Positions 1 through 10,900 of a stretch of DNA of 64,000 nt are shown in pieces. The DNA comes from Simmondsia chinensis (taxonomy: Eukaryota > Streptophyta > Magnoliopsida > Caryophyllales > Simmondsiaceae). The notes beneath the pieces are model-generated. The model ran no database searches. It was given only the letters and a program-made list of their open reading frames with translations, and was not told the origin of the DNA. Each line of letters starts with the position of its first letter. The first letter of the stretch is position 1. A program made the translations under genes and the position numbers. The stretch spans positions 9,493,501-9,557,500 of the forward strand of contig JAGTTD010000018.1 in assembly GCA_018398585.1 (NCBI GenBank). The letters run 5' to 3'.

Positions 1-177
1 TTTGATGACATGGGTGATTTAGTTTTGGCAGAGGAGGTGCCCCGACAAGATTCCGGTGAGAATTAAACCGTAAGTGTGGAAACCTGGGGTAGGGGATTGG
101 AAAAATCACGTAGAGGCAAAAGTAGCAATAGAACAAGCCAGAGGGGGTCATGTTGGCACTAAGGGTAACCGAGACAT

Positions 178-552
178 ATGAGAAGGGAATGTAGAGTCAT
201 GAAAAAGTTTGACCCTGATACAACCAATATTGTGACTAAAGAGATAAAAGATGCTCTAGCTCTACATTCACCAACGGATGACTGGATTCTAGATTCAAGG
301 GCTTCGTTTCAAGCTACATCATGTAGGCACGTGATACAAAATTTTGTGCCTGGGGACTACAGTAGAGTTTATTTGGTGAGCGGACAACCATTGGAAGTCG
401 TCGGTATGGGTAATATAAGTATTTCTTCACCGCACGGGTCGGTGTGGACTTTGCATAGTGTAGGATATGTGCCTGAGTTGAAGAAAAATTTGATATCGGT
501 AGGACAGCTTGATGACAGTGGGTATTCTATCAAGTTCTCAGATGGAAAGTGA
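178..552 (+). pseudogene. Copia gag-end/protease fragment
   Basis: The translation contains the Copia protease signature region: WILDSRAS stands where functional elements have a D-S/T-G active site, so the glycine is replaced by arginine. A conserved stretch around VYLVSG and LISVGQL follows. In the family this aspartic protease cleaves the Gag-Pol polyprotein. The frame closes at 552 and no integrase follows. The equivalent segment in copy 2 (about 59200-59480) is similar but more decayed. The family call is firm; there is no reason to think the protein is made. Confidence 0.75.
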
Positions 553-966
553 ATATTCTCGAAAGGGGCTTTAGTGACATCTCGTGGTTTGAAGTCAGGC
601 AAACTGTTTACAGTGAGTTAACTGCAGGAAATTTAGCTTTGAGCAAATCAAGCGTGTTAGTTGGAAGCCACTTCCCGAGGTTTCATATCAGTCCAGAAAG
701 TTGATGGGTACATGGATTAATCAAAAGGGTCGTTTTGATGAAGGTTCGAGTACACTTGTCAAGTGGGAGCTAGCAATGGGAGCCAGAATGAATTCTCGGT
801 ACAACAAGACGAGTGGAAGTATGAATCCAGCAGTTCTGCTAAAGAAGAGTGTACCGCCTGATATACTAAAGCCAAAACGGGGCTTCAGGTAGAGTTCACT
901 CATGATGATTGCATGTGAAGGGGAGCGGAACATGGGGGATTGTTGTACACTCTTCAAGTGGGAGAT

Positions 967-1308
967 TGTTAAGTGCGGAGACTGTTTTTCTTCCAATAAT
1001 CGTCATAGTCATGGCCAAATTTATTAGGGCTTGTATTAATGGCATGAATCTTGAGCTTCCAACGGTTACAATTGTAAGAGGCCTATTTATAGAGCACTCT
1101 TTGGCTAGTGTAGAGTGAGCAAGAGAGAGCACGATTGAAAAGTAATGTAATCCTCGATTTATATTAGTGAAAATTGTTGCATCCCCTCTATAGATGTAGG
1201 CTTCAGCTGAACCACGTAAATTCCGGTGTTCAATATTTCCCCCAATCCCCTTCAATTTATGTTTGCTATTTCGATTTGTGGTTCGGTATTTCGTTAGTGA
1301 TCGTAACA
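967..1308 (+). repeat. Copia 3' LTR, copy 1
   Basis: It starts tgttaag directly after the purine-rich tract and ends near gtaaca, about 342 bp. It shares long stretches with 59866-60198 (for example the segment with atcatggc, cctatttata and gatgtaggcttcag) and with the fragment at 16829-16945. The cctatttata motif is a plausible TATA region. Confidence 0.75.
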
Positions 1309-1401
1309 ACTAGTATTAAAGCAGGTATCAGTGGTTGTGAAGTTCCTAACAAGATGAAGGCCGGGTTTCTTGGATGAAGCATGTTGGTGAATTGTGGTAT
1401 T

Positions 1402-2035
1402 TAAGGTTGCAAATCAGCTATCTCGGCTTAGCTCGTTAACTTCATGAGATTGGCTCGACTCAACATCATTTATCAAATCGAGCCGCATATACATGAAGGG
1501 ATTGGCTCAACAAACAAGTCGAGCCGACTCGGTATTGGTATCATTTAGGCTTGATTATTTGGCAAGTCAACTTGTCGAGTTTTTAGGGTTCATTTACCCG
1601 TGGAATTGTAAGGCTCATTTAGTAGGCTCGTTAGGCTCATTTATTGGGCTCGTTAGGCTTGTTCAAGATCACTATTACTTGGGTAGCTAGAAAAGGGTAA
1701 AGAAGTCAATCATGCATGGAAATGGAAAATTCAAAAACATACCTATAATTCAATAAAAGGCCAAAGTCCAAAGGTCATTTAGATACCCAAATAGCAACAT
1801 GTCTCGAACAGTGAAGGAAGGACACATTGCACAATCTTGACATGCAAGCGGGCTCATGAGCCGATAAACAAGCCGGCTCATGAGCCTTTTGAGCCGAATC
1901 GACCTCGGTTTGATTTGGCTCGTTTATGTAAATGAGCTTCCCTTAAATGAGTTGAGTTGGCTCTCGAACCGACTTAAACGAACCCGAGCCTAGTCAAACC
2001 GGCTCGCAAGTTAGCTTGGCTCATTTGCATCCCTA
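1402..2035. mobile_element. hAT-type MITE rich in GGCTCG/GAGCC
   Basis: The left end taaggttgcaaat and right end atttgcatcccta are imperfect inverted repeats of the hAT kind. Flanks gtggtatt (1394-1401) and gtgctatg (2036-2043) agree at 6 of 8 bases, fitting an old 8 bp hAT target duplication. The arms are packed with ggctcg/cgagcc repeats in both orientations. No transposase ORF is present, so it is non-autonomous. Confidence 0.65.
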
Positions 2036-2189
2036 GTGCTATGATACCAAACTAATGTAGGACAAGGAGAAGGGGAAGGGAGGGAAGACAAAGAGAAGAC
2101 AAGAGAATTACAGAGAGGGGAGAAGAGTATAGAAAACTGTCTGGCAGGGAAGGGGCTTAGGAAAGTATTATTAACTTAATTGAGCAGCA

Positions 2190-2545
2190 CCAAGCTCTTC
2201 AGGCTTAAGTCTAGCCTCATTTACATTGAGCTCGGTTCGAAAATGGACAAGTCGAAAATTTCAAGCTCAAGCTCGACCCGTCATAAGCTCAAGCCCGAAG
2301 CGGCGAGTTCCGAACTAAGCCTGGATTTTTAGACTCATTTAAACTTGATTTAGGCTCGTTTAGGCTCAAACTTCAATTGGTTGAATATATTTAATGTTGA
2401 TTATATTAAGATGGGCTCGTGAGCCTACAAGCTCAAGCTTCATAAGGCTCGGGCTTGGCTCAATAAGCTAAATGAGCTAGCTCAACTTGGCTCGAACTCA
2501 AAATCAACCGAACTTTTCAAGCTTTATGAGGAGCCGAGCCGAGAA
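2190..2545. repeat. Fragment of a GAGCTC/GGCTCG-rich MITE
   Basis: Dense gctcaagc, gagctcg and gagccgagcc motifs resemble the interior of the element at 1402-2035. No clear termini or target duplication were found. The AT-rich stretch 2546-2828 holds nothing recognisable. Confidence 0.4.
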
Positions 2546-2828
2546 TACATGAGAGTGTATAGGCATTCCAAAACAAAAATTAGGAAACTAAATAACCTAT
2601 AAATATAAAAACTTGCTAAAATATTAAAAATCTCAAATATGAAAACTTCCTAAACACAAAAGACAATCAAAACTTAAAAAAGTACAGACCTAACCTAATT
2701 AAAGTAAAAGAGAATTCTAAGGAATCTCAATCTAATCTAAATCAAATAAATCCTAAAAGGTTGATTAAATAATGTCTAGTGAACATAAAAGTTATAAATA
2801 TATTTAAACTCCTTCTTGCCCATTTACT

Positions 2829-3062
2829 CCAACAACAACAACAACAGACCAAGTGCCTCAAGGGCTCCTGCCTAAGCGAGGTCTTGGGGGGGTGGATGTA
2901 CGCAGCCTTGCCCCTTCAGGGTGTAATCCTACCGAGAGGCTGTTTCCGAGGACCCCCAACCTTATAGGGACTTCCCAAGAGGTCACCTATCTTGGTACTA
3001 CTCTCGCCCAAGCACGCTTAACTTTGGAGTTCTAATGGGATCCGGTGCCTTAGTGCCTGGTA
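2829..3062 (-). mobile_element. 5S rRNA-headed SINE, copy 1
   Basis: Read on the minus strand, a 5S rRNA-like head (about 3060-2969) is joined to a body containing ggctgcgtacatcc and ending in a (ttg)n tail (2829-2846 on plus). The head keeps the 5S internal promoter region, with gttaagcgtgcttgggc and a ggtgacc box. The body is the 3' domain shared by many angiosperm SINEs and here also by RTE LINEs in the same gene. The head starts a few bases inside 5S, and no target duplication was found, so the 5' end may be slightly eroded. It lies in an MTR3 intron, sense to the gene. Confidence 0.85.
2969..3060 (-). other. 5S rRNA-derived segment (SINE head, copy 1)
   Basis: The minus strand matches plant 5S rRNA from near nucleotide 13 to near 107, including ggatcccattagaact and gcgtgcttgggcgaga. 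The true 5S 3' end is missing and the sequence runs into the SINE body instead. This is therefore not a 5S gene. Confidence 0.85.
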
Positions 3063-3139
3063 AATGAACACATTCATAAGCAATGTTCATCTCACAATTT
3101 CATTCAAAATTAGCTAACACAAGTAAACAGTGAACTCAC

Positions 3140-4760
3140 TGTTGGAAAAAATATCTTGAAAACCCAATTCTTTTATTTTTAATTATTAATAAATAAAATG
3201 TTTAAATTCTTTATTGAATGATTGTGTTTTCTGAGTTATACACATGTGTGATTATTTTTCGAAATATGCCATGAAATAGATATTGTCTATGATGACATAT
3301 CAATATTTGATTTAAGTGATCAATGAGATCAAGCCATAGATAGACTTAAGTCAAAAGGAGTAATATACCATCAAAAATAAGTTTATAGTCAAGTTTAGAC
3401 TGCTTATCAGATCAGAATATAATGTGGAATAACTGACTGGTCATGTGGATTGAGATCCTAAAATATAGTATTGGCGTTTGTTAATAAGATTGGAAATACT
3501 AGATTAGACCACTTGAGTTGCTTATTTCTTACTATCAAAAATAAATAAGTCATATTATGCTATTAAGCAATAACTCTAAATCCTAAGAATGTTTTGAACT
3601 CGTGCATTTACCATATATATCAATTTGATGTACTCAAAAGTGAAGCCTCCCAGAGTGGCCGATATCATTTGTATGTTGGGTAGTAGCGAAAGTGTTTTGG
3701 AAATGAACATTCAATACGGAATCTATAATCTCTTCTTGAGATAAAGATATCCCTTTGAGTGAATTTGCAAGCATTCAAAAATTCTAAATCTTTGGCCAAA
3801 GTATTACAAATGAATGTCCTTAAAATTTAATACCAGGAAAATATTTTTCATATCAAAATTTATGATAGTAGTTTAAGTTATTATTTCTCAAGGATATCTA
3901 AATAGAGGGTTCATCCAATGCTTTAGCGAAATTAAGCATTCTTAAATGGTAATCAGATGCTATCATACGATAATAATTTGATTTGACCCATTTGAAACTA
4001 GAATTAAATTATTTTTGAATTCCCTTCATAAGCCTCGAAGAATACACCATTTGAAAATATTTAAATTGATTTTATGCGATTAACTATTTATTCATAAGTT
4101 AAATAAATTTCATGCTAAAAAACATTAATGAGTTTAATATATAAATGTGGGAAACAAAAGAAGTAGAAAGGAAACACAAAAAAATATAATGCATTGGTGG
4201 GTTGTGCATGGTTTCCACATGCGGGCTATGGGTCAGCACTGGGTGACAAGGGGCCTGCAACTCACCGGCGGCACCATCAAACACATGCTAGCAAAGGTCA
4301 GCTCTATCAATGTCAATGTTATGTCACCGTAGCTTGCTTCACGTCCCGTATCGATGAAATCGTTATGGTTTTACACAGAACGCTATTCTAAATAGAAGTC
4401 TTGGGAATTAAGTTTAACATTCAATTTTCTAAAAAGTTTTTATTCTTCAAAAAAATAAAAGGAATAATTTCTTTATGAAACATTTCATAAATAAAATATT
4501 TCTGAAGCCCATACTCTGGGTGTTCCGGAGGAGATTGTGAAGGTTATTCTTCTTTTCAGGTAAGTTTTTCTAACTTTTTTTCTTTTTTATGCCCTCTTTT
4601 TTTACGTTTTGCTATATTTAGCATATATTTGTTTTATTAGATATTTTTACATCATAAATTAACATATTAGGGTAAAGACTCTCAATGTAATTAAAATCTA
4701 AATTTTTCGCTACACGTGTTTAATTATTTTCGGGAATATTTTTTAAAATATTTCCCAACA
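3140..4760 (+). mobile_element. Solo LTR (1.62 kb), Copia-type family
   Basis: It begins tgttggaaaaaatat and ends aaatatttcccaaca, so the TG..CA ends sit in a ~14 bp imperfect inverted repeat. Flanking pentamers ctcac (3135-3139) and gtcac (4761-4765) agree at 4 of 5. No primer-binding site or coding region follows. Read in reverse it resembles the LTRs at 44586 and 53765 (shared landmarks: the phrase around ttggccaaag, and the gggctc segment near 4505). It carries one copy of the unit that is present five times in 53765-58542. Confidence 0.7.
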
Positions 4761-4903
4761 GTCACAATCCAATAAATAGCCCAACATCATCAAAACCGAA
4801 TGAATCCTGGAAAGTGGGAAGGATTAACCACGGACATGGAGTTCTTCCATTCTAACTATTTATAGACACAAAGAGGAATGACACAATAAGTGTAGATACA
4901 TAC

Positions 4904-4992
4904 CACGGAAACTGCAGCAACCAGATCATACATCATGATCCCTGCATCTGCCAGAGCAAGACTTGCACCTGATATAATGACAGGGAGATCAC
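4904..4992 (-). CDS. MTR3: MTR3 coding exon 5
   Basis: The acceptor is ttgtag and the donor gtatgt. It encodes [20 protein letters not shown] and a following YDLVAAVSV, the most conserved stretch of the protein. The next exon was not found in 1-4900. Confidence 0.88.
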
Positions 4993-7900
4993 CTACAATC
5001 ATGATAGCCTCATAAATAACACCACCAGTCGGCATAAGTATGAAAACCAACTTAATAGCCATTGCCTTAATGATTCTAAAGAAATCAAATTTCATGCCAA
5101 CAGAGTTATTAATGTACAATTTTGAATTGTCCTGCTTAAAGGTATGTAAAATTATGCTGACCATGGGTGCCAGTTTCGTAACCTAGGTCGCTGAGAGATG
5201 TTTGAGTCTTATGTTATGGGGGTGATGACACTAAGAGCTCTTGTATTTGCATTGCCCCTTTTTCTTGGTCTTAGGTCATGAAATTTCAAAATTTTTGAAG
5301 CTCTTGTGCCCTTCAAGTCTGGAATCTCTTGTTTAAGATTTTGTTTCCGGGGTTGGGAAGGCAAAGAATTATGTGGTAGTGTCGTTTGCATCGACAGTCT
5401 TAGGTAGGGGTGCACATAGGTCCAAGACTGGACCGAACCGGACCGGACCGGACCGAAGACCAAAGTACGTCAAATCATGAGACCGAGGACCGGACCGATT
5501 AAAACCGGGTCGGTCCGGTCCAAGACCGGTTAGAAACCGGTCCGGACCGGATTGAACCGATTTGAACCAATTTTTATCTACCCATTGCATTTATTAGAAG
5601 AAAAAAGTTTTTATACGAAAGTTAAAAATTAGAGAATAACGATAATAGTATAATTTATACAATATATATATAATTTAAGGTTAGTTATACGGGATATTTA
5701 TATAATTATTAAATAGTAAAAAAATAAATATTTAATTTTCTAAGATTTAATATATTTAAATACATATAATATATTAATTATATATTAAAATTATTTACCC
5801 AAAATATTTAATGCGTAATTGATGTTGATCGGTCTTCGGTCCGGTCTTCGGGTTTTTCGGTCTTGGACCGGACCGGACCGAACCGAAGACCGATTAAGCC
5901 CATATACTACGACCGAGGAGCGGACCGATATATGGTTAGTCTGGTCTAGTCCTTGACCAAAAAGGCTGGTCCACTGGTCCGGACCGATTTTTGTTCACCC
6001 CTGGTCTTAGGTGTATTTGGCTCAAGCGGCAAGAGCTTTTGACAACAAAGCAACTCTAAGCTAGCATCTCTGGAATACCCGGACATTTTGACATCTCTAT
6101 GGGTTTTGGCCCACAGCTTTCTAAATCCTACATATTGATATTTAACAGAATTGGAAGGCCCCTCTTTTCAAATGATGTTATGTTTCCCTCACCAGTATTA
6201 GGACTCTTTGCCCTCAGCTTTGTATATCCTTTCCCCATTCAATAAGGGCTTTTTAAAATCTAAAAGAAAAGGGTATGGAACGATTGGGAAACAAAAACAA
6301 CATTTGAAAACATGTGCCTACTGAATTTTGGGCCATTAGAGAAGGGTGACAAAGGCAAAAATTTGGACTACAGGAGCATCCATTTGATCAATGGGCAAGA
6401 GAAAGAAGACAGAATACAGCAACAACAATAGACCCAGTGCCTCAAGGGCTCCCGCATAAGCAGGGTCCAGGAGAGGTGGAATGTACGCAGCCTTACCCCT
6501 TCAGGGTGTTACCCTAATGGGAGGTGGTTTCCGAGGCCCCCCAACCTGAGATGCATGAAAGCATAAAGCATACAAGCATCTAGGTGCAAGAGCATAAACA
6601 ACGACATATAGCAAGCATATAGAGAGTATAAAGCACCGAATAGGTAGAAATGAATAAACAATAAAACAACAAGGCGACAGAAAAATAAGCAGCCAACACA
6701 CAGCAAAAGTGCGTATAATCGAACAGGCATGCATAAAAGCCTCGGGGCATTAGTACTAGCTTAGAAGAGCTCCTCGATCCTAAACCGCTATATCGGTTAC
6801 ACCTATACTAATCCTCCACTCAACTCTATCTAAGACCCTCTCCTCATTACCAGAAAGAAAAAACAATAATTACCACAAATCCAAAGAACAGGAACTAAAT
6901 TCTTTTATCCCTTTCCATCACCCGCTCCAAAATTGCCTATCAAAGAGTTAAGAAGAAAATATAAAAAATTCGCAAAACGTAATTGGAGTAGTTAGTTCAT
7001 CAAGCTACTTTGGGCACTGGACTAACTTAAACGAATGTCCATTGGATGAGGATAAAGAAGCAACAAGGAAACTGACATAGAAAAAGTGACCAAAACCTAA
7101 GTCAAGAATCATGCATTACTGCATGATTACAATCCATGTCAAGTTAAAAGCAAAACCCATCAAAGACAATCTTAGGGACAAACATCTTTAGATTCTAATT
7201 GGACCAGAGATAGAGAGGAAGAAACTTCAGGGATGAAATGATTCCTCAAGTATCCAAAATCTTTGAGCACTGGAATGTAACTATTGGAGAAGTAAAAGCA
7301 GCCTTACTTCCACCAGATTCCAACACCAATGCAAATACATCAACGGTTGTCTTAGGAAATGATTCCAATATGATTGCACCTTCCAAAGCTTTATGAAGGA
7401 CTGAGGAAAATTCTTGGTGATCTGAACCCTAAACATAAAAATGCAAGGATATTAACATATGATCTCACATAGAACAGGATAGAGCATCGAGAGTATTTAT
7501 CCCGATACCTGTCCTCGAGTTGGGGTTGCAAAACTCGTATAGTGGACATTGCAATTCAGCCTTCCAATGTCGCTGTACATCATTGCTTTCTTACTTTCTC
7601 TTGGCCCAAAACTGAATAGGAGGGGAAAGAACCTGCCGTCAGAATACTATTTAAGGGTTTACTCAGTCAGGAAGACACATCATCACAAAAATCCTAGCAT
7701 GGAAATCTAAATTCGAATGTGAAAACTCCATCTGAAAGTAGCAGTAGCTAAGCTAAGTAGTCAGCACAAAAACCACATTTCTCTCTTCAATTAAATATGC
7801 AGGGGTATTTCAGACCATTTTGGCCAACAATGTTCTAGCAATTTTACTTCAAATAGCACAATTGGAATCCTATAAGATTTATAAGAGTAAAAACTTTAAA

Positions 7901-10900
7901 GACATAACTCCGCAGAGGCTATGCAACAGAGAAAACGAATGAACAAGCTGCACACAGTATGACCATGTAGCGCCCAACCAAGATCCTTGAAAAGAATGCG
8001 ACAACAATGCCCACAACAGTTCACCATGTGTTAAAATTGAGAAAGTATGTAGCAAAAGAAATTCAACCACCTGCCAGCAAAAAAAACTTCTCACGAGTTT
8101 GGTAATTGCCCATTCAGGCACATGATATTTTCAAAACAGGAAGAAGAGAAGGAAAGACTATCATAATGAACGTCTTTGTAACCTAGCTTGTTGAAAGATG
8201 TCTACAACAACAAACCCAATGCCTCAAGGGCTCTCGCATATGCAGGGTCTGGGGGGATGTACGCAGCCTTACCCCTTTAGGGTGATACCCTAAAAGGAGG
8301 CTGTGTCCGAGGACCTCCAACCTAAGAAATATAAAAACATAAAAGCATCTAAGCATAAGAGCATAAGTGTTGAAAGATGTCTCCACGATATATATTGTTT
8401 AGTCTAATCAGCTTATGAAGCCAACTTCCTTCAGTGAAATACCCCCACCCCCTCAAAAAAGAAAATTTTGAGGGACAAAATTCGTAATTGATATCATGTG
8501 GACAGCATTGACATTTATCAAAAACTCATAGCATTGACGTAAATAATGCAGTTGTGACCTCCGAATACCTTTCACGGAATTCTTTTTCACGAATAAAACA
8601 CTCTGGCTTTTCCTGATCAGAGAAACACATCAAAAAATTTCAACTGGGAATTTCTTATTGCCATACCGCAAAATACAAAAATTTCGCTCTACGTGCTGAT
8701 GCTTTATCTGCTCCCTCCTTAATGCATAGCAAAACATAAATGCAAGCTTCTTCAAAGAACTTTTGTTAAGATGCCAATTCCATCAGTTAAAATATTCATG
8801 CTAAGAAACACGATGAAGAGAACCAAATCCATAATCCCAATATAAGTGGATCCCATGATAAGAATCCTCTTCTACCATCCTCTTTGATGCAAAGAAACAT
8901 CTTCACAAAGCTAGAAGAATTGTCAGCTTTTAACAGGTTTGACTTTCCTATTTCCAGATGCCTTCAATGTCGAATGCTCGTTCGTGTTTTCAATGTCCTG
9001 TGCATCTAATGTACCCATCCCTTACTTATCATAGAATTGATCTGTAGTTTCCTTGCATATTTTCATTTCTTCTATTTCTAACTACTGATTTCCCTCTCCT
9101 ATAATTCGCTGAAAGACTAAGGATCTTTCAAGACCCAACCAGTGATATTTTGGATTGAGTATGATAACAATGAAGTTGTTGCTCATGATAGTTTCTATCG
9201 TGTATCCTACTTATTGTAAATCTTGCAAAAGAAATGATCCTAGTTTTGTTACCTTGCACGTATAGCCACTGAACCGCGCTACGGATTACACTGTTAATTC
9301 AAATAGACCCATTATTCTGGTAAGCAGGAAAGGGGTTTAACTTAACCATCGACCTTACAATAGAACATGTGAGTAAACAGAAAAATCAAAAAATTCTAAA
9401 GACAAATCACTAGTGGTTTAGTTTCAATAGTCCAAAAGATTAGACTAGGATGGAATCCATTTCTTGCAGCTGAATTTTCAGGACAAAAAAACAGAGGAAC
9501 TCTACATGAATATGCACTCCTAGAATAAAACACAATCACAAATAAACGTTGGTAAGGAAAAGAGTGCCATATCAAAAACTCTACTTTCCGCAAAGGAAAA
9601 ATTTAGCCCACTTAAAGGTAGAAGTGTAAAACATGTACTCACACAGATACAATGACCTTTGTATTACCAAATTCCACATAAGCAGATCCTGCAGCAACAT
9701 TGACAGCACCGGTCCTCAAAACTGTAAGAAACAAGAGGTTAACTAGCTTCAACACATGACAATTGACTAGCATATCAAAGCCTATAACTCAAACAAAAGA
9801 ACCAAGGACAAACCATCTACAATGATCTCATCAAAGCCATAAAATAAGTATAACTATTTAAAGTAGGATATAAGCTGAACTTCCTAAACATAAGAACAGG
9901 AGAAGCAGCAAAAGGAGTGGAGCCTATATATGCTGCATATCAGAGTCAAGGAATGAAGGTGAGAAGGAGGCAGACGGACATGGGTCTGGAATTGAGTAAG
10001 AAGTGATGAATGAAGTGGTCCTAACATAATACAAGAAGTACCAAGTTGTCTCTCAAAAACAAGAGTCACAAGGGACACTAGTGCATATTCAGATCCAATA
10101 GTTACAGAAGTGGGAGCACAATGTAATAGATCATGGAAGTTAATCAACAAATACAACTCTTTTCTATTTAATCAATTTCATAAACCATCCCCGGATCATT
10201 CCATTAACTCAACATAAGCACCATTAACAAAGTCCAGCAACTTTTAAAATGTGTAAAGTGCACATATGAATGCTACAGAAGGATTAGAAAGACCAACTTG
10301 ATAATGACAAAAGGGCAAAGGAAAGGCCTAAGAGAACACAGGTTATAAAATATTTAAAGACAGACAATAGTGGTAATTATTAACATGCCCAAACAGGATA
10401 AAGGAATACAACAACAACAACAACAACAGTCCCAGTGCCTCGCGGCTCCCGCAGAAAGCAGGGTCTGGGGGGGGGGGGGGGGGGGGGTGATGTACGCAGC
10501 CTTACCCCTTCCGGCTGGAAAGGAGACTGTTTCCTGGGACCCCCAACCTGAAGTAGTTTGGTGCCTGCAGATAAACCACCAATCGGTTACCAAAGCATTC
10601 TGAGGAAAAAGGATAGGAAAGGAAGAAGGAGAAGAAGAAGAAGAAGAAGAAGAAGAATAAGAATAAGAAGCATGGTTAGAGACTAAGCTAGCCTATAAGT
10701 GCTACCCTTGAGGTTATGCCTGCCTAAGGATCTTAAACTACCAGCCACTTCCCGCACTACTCTACCCTGCCACCTCCGCTACCCTTATGCTAGCCCTCCA
10801 ACGTGCCCTATCTAAGGCCATCTCCTCTCTTAGGTTTAGGTGGGTTAGGTCTTGACGAATCGTTTCCCACCAAGTCTTCTTTGGTCTGCCCCTCCCTCTT

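Larger units (their letters stand above)
1..1308 (+). mobile_element. Deleted Ty1/copia element, copy 1 (left edge outside window)
   Basis: The stretch holds the end of gag (weak zinc-knuckle remnant near 150-200), the protease region (178-552), a short non-coding stretch and a 3' LTR from 967. Integrase and reverse transcriptase are absent: the sequence passes from just after the protease straight to a purine-rich tract (about 950-966) and the LTR. The same organisation is seen at 58857-60198, so the deletion predates both copies. It is in plus orientation, opposite to the host gene MTR3, whose large intron it probably occupies. Confidence 0.8.

Noticed and set aside
2969..3060. A genuine 5S rRNA gene
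   Set aside because: The 3' end of 5S is replaced by SINE body, there is no 5S spacer or tandem array, and a second copy has the same fusion point.
4856..5164. A single-exon 102-codon membrane-like protein
   Set aside because: Only 4904-4992 is coding (MTR3 exon 5). The rest is intron read through its splice sites, and the hydrophobic look is accidental.
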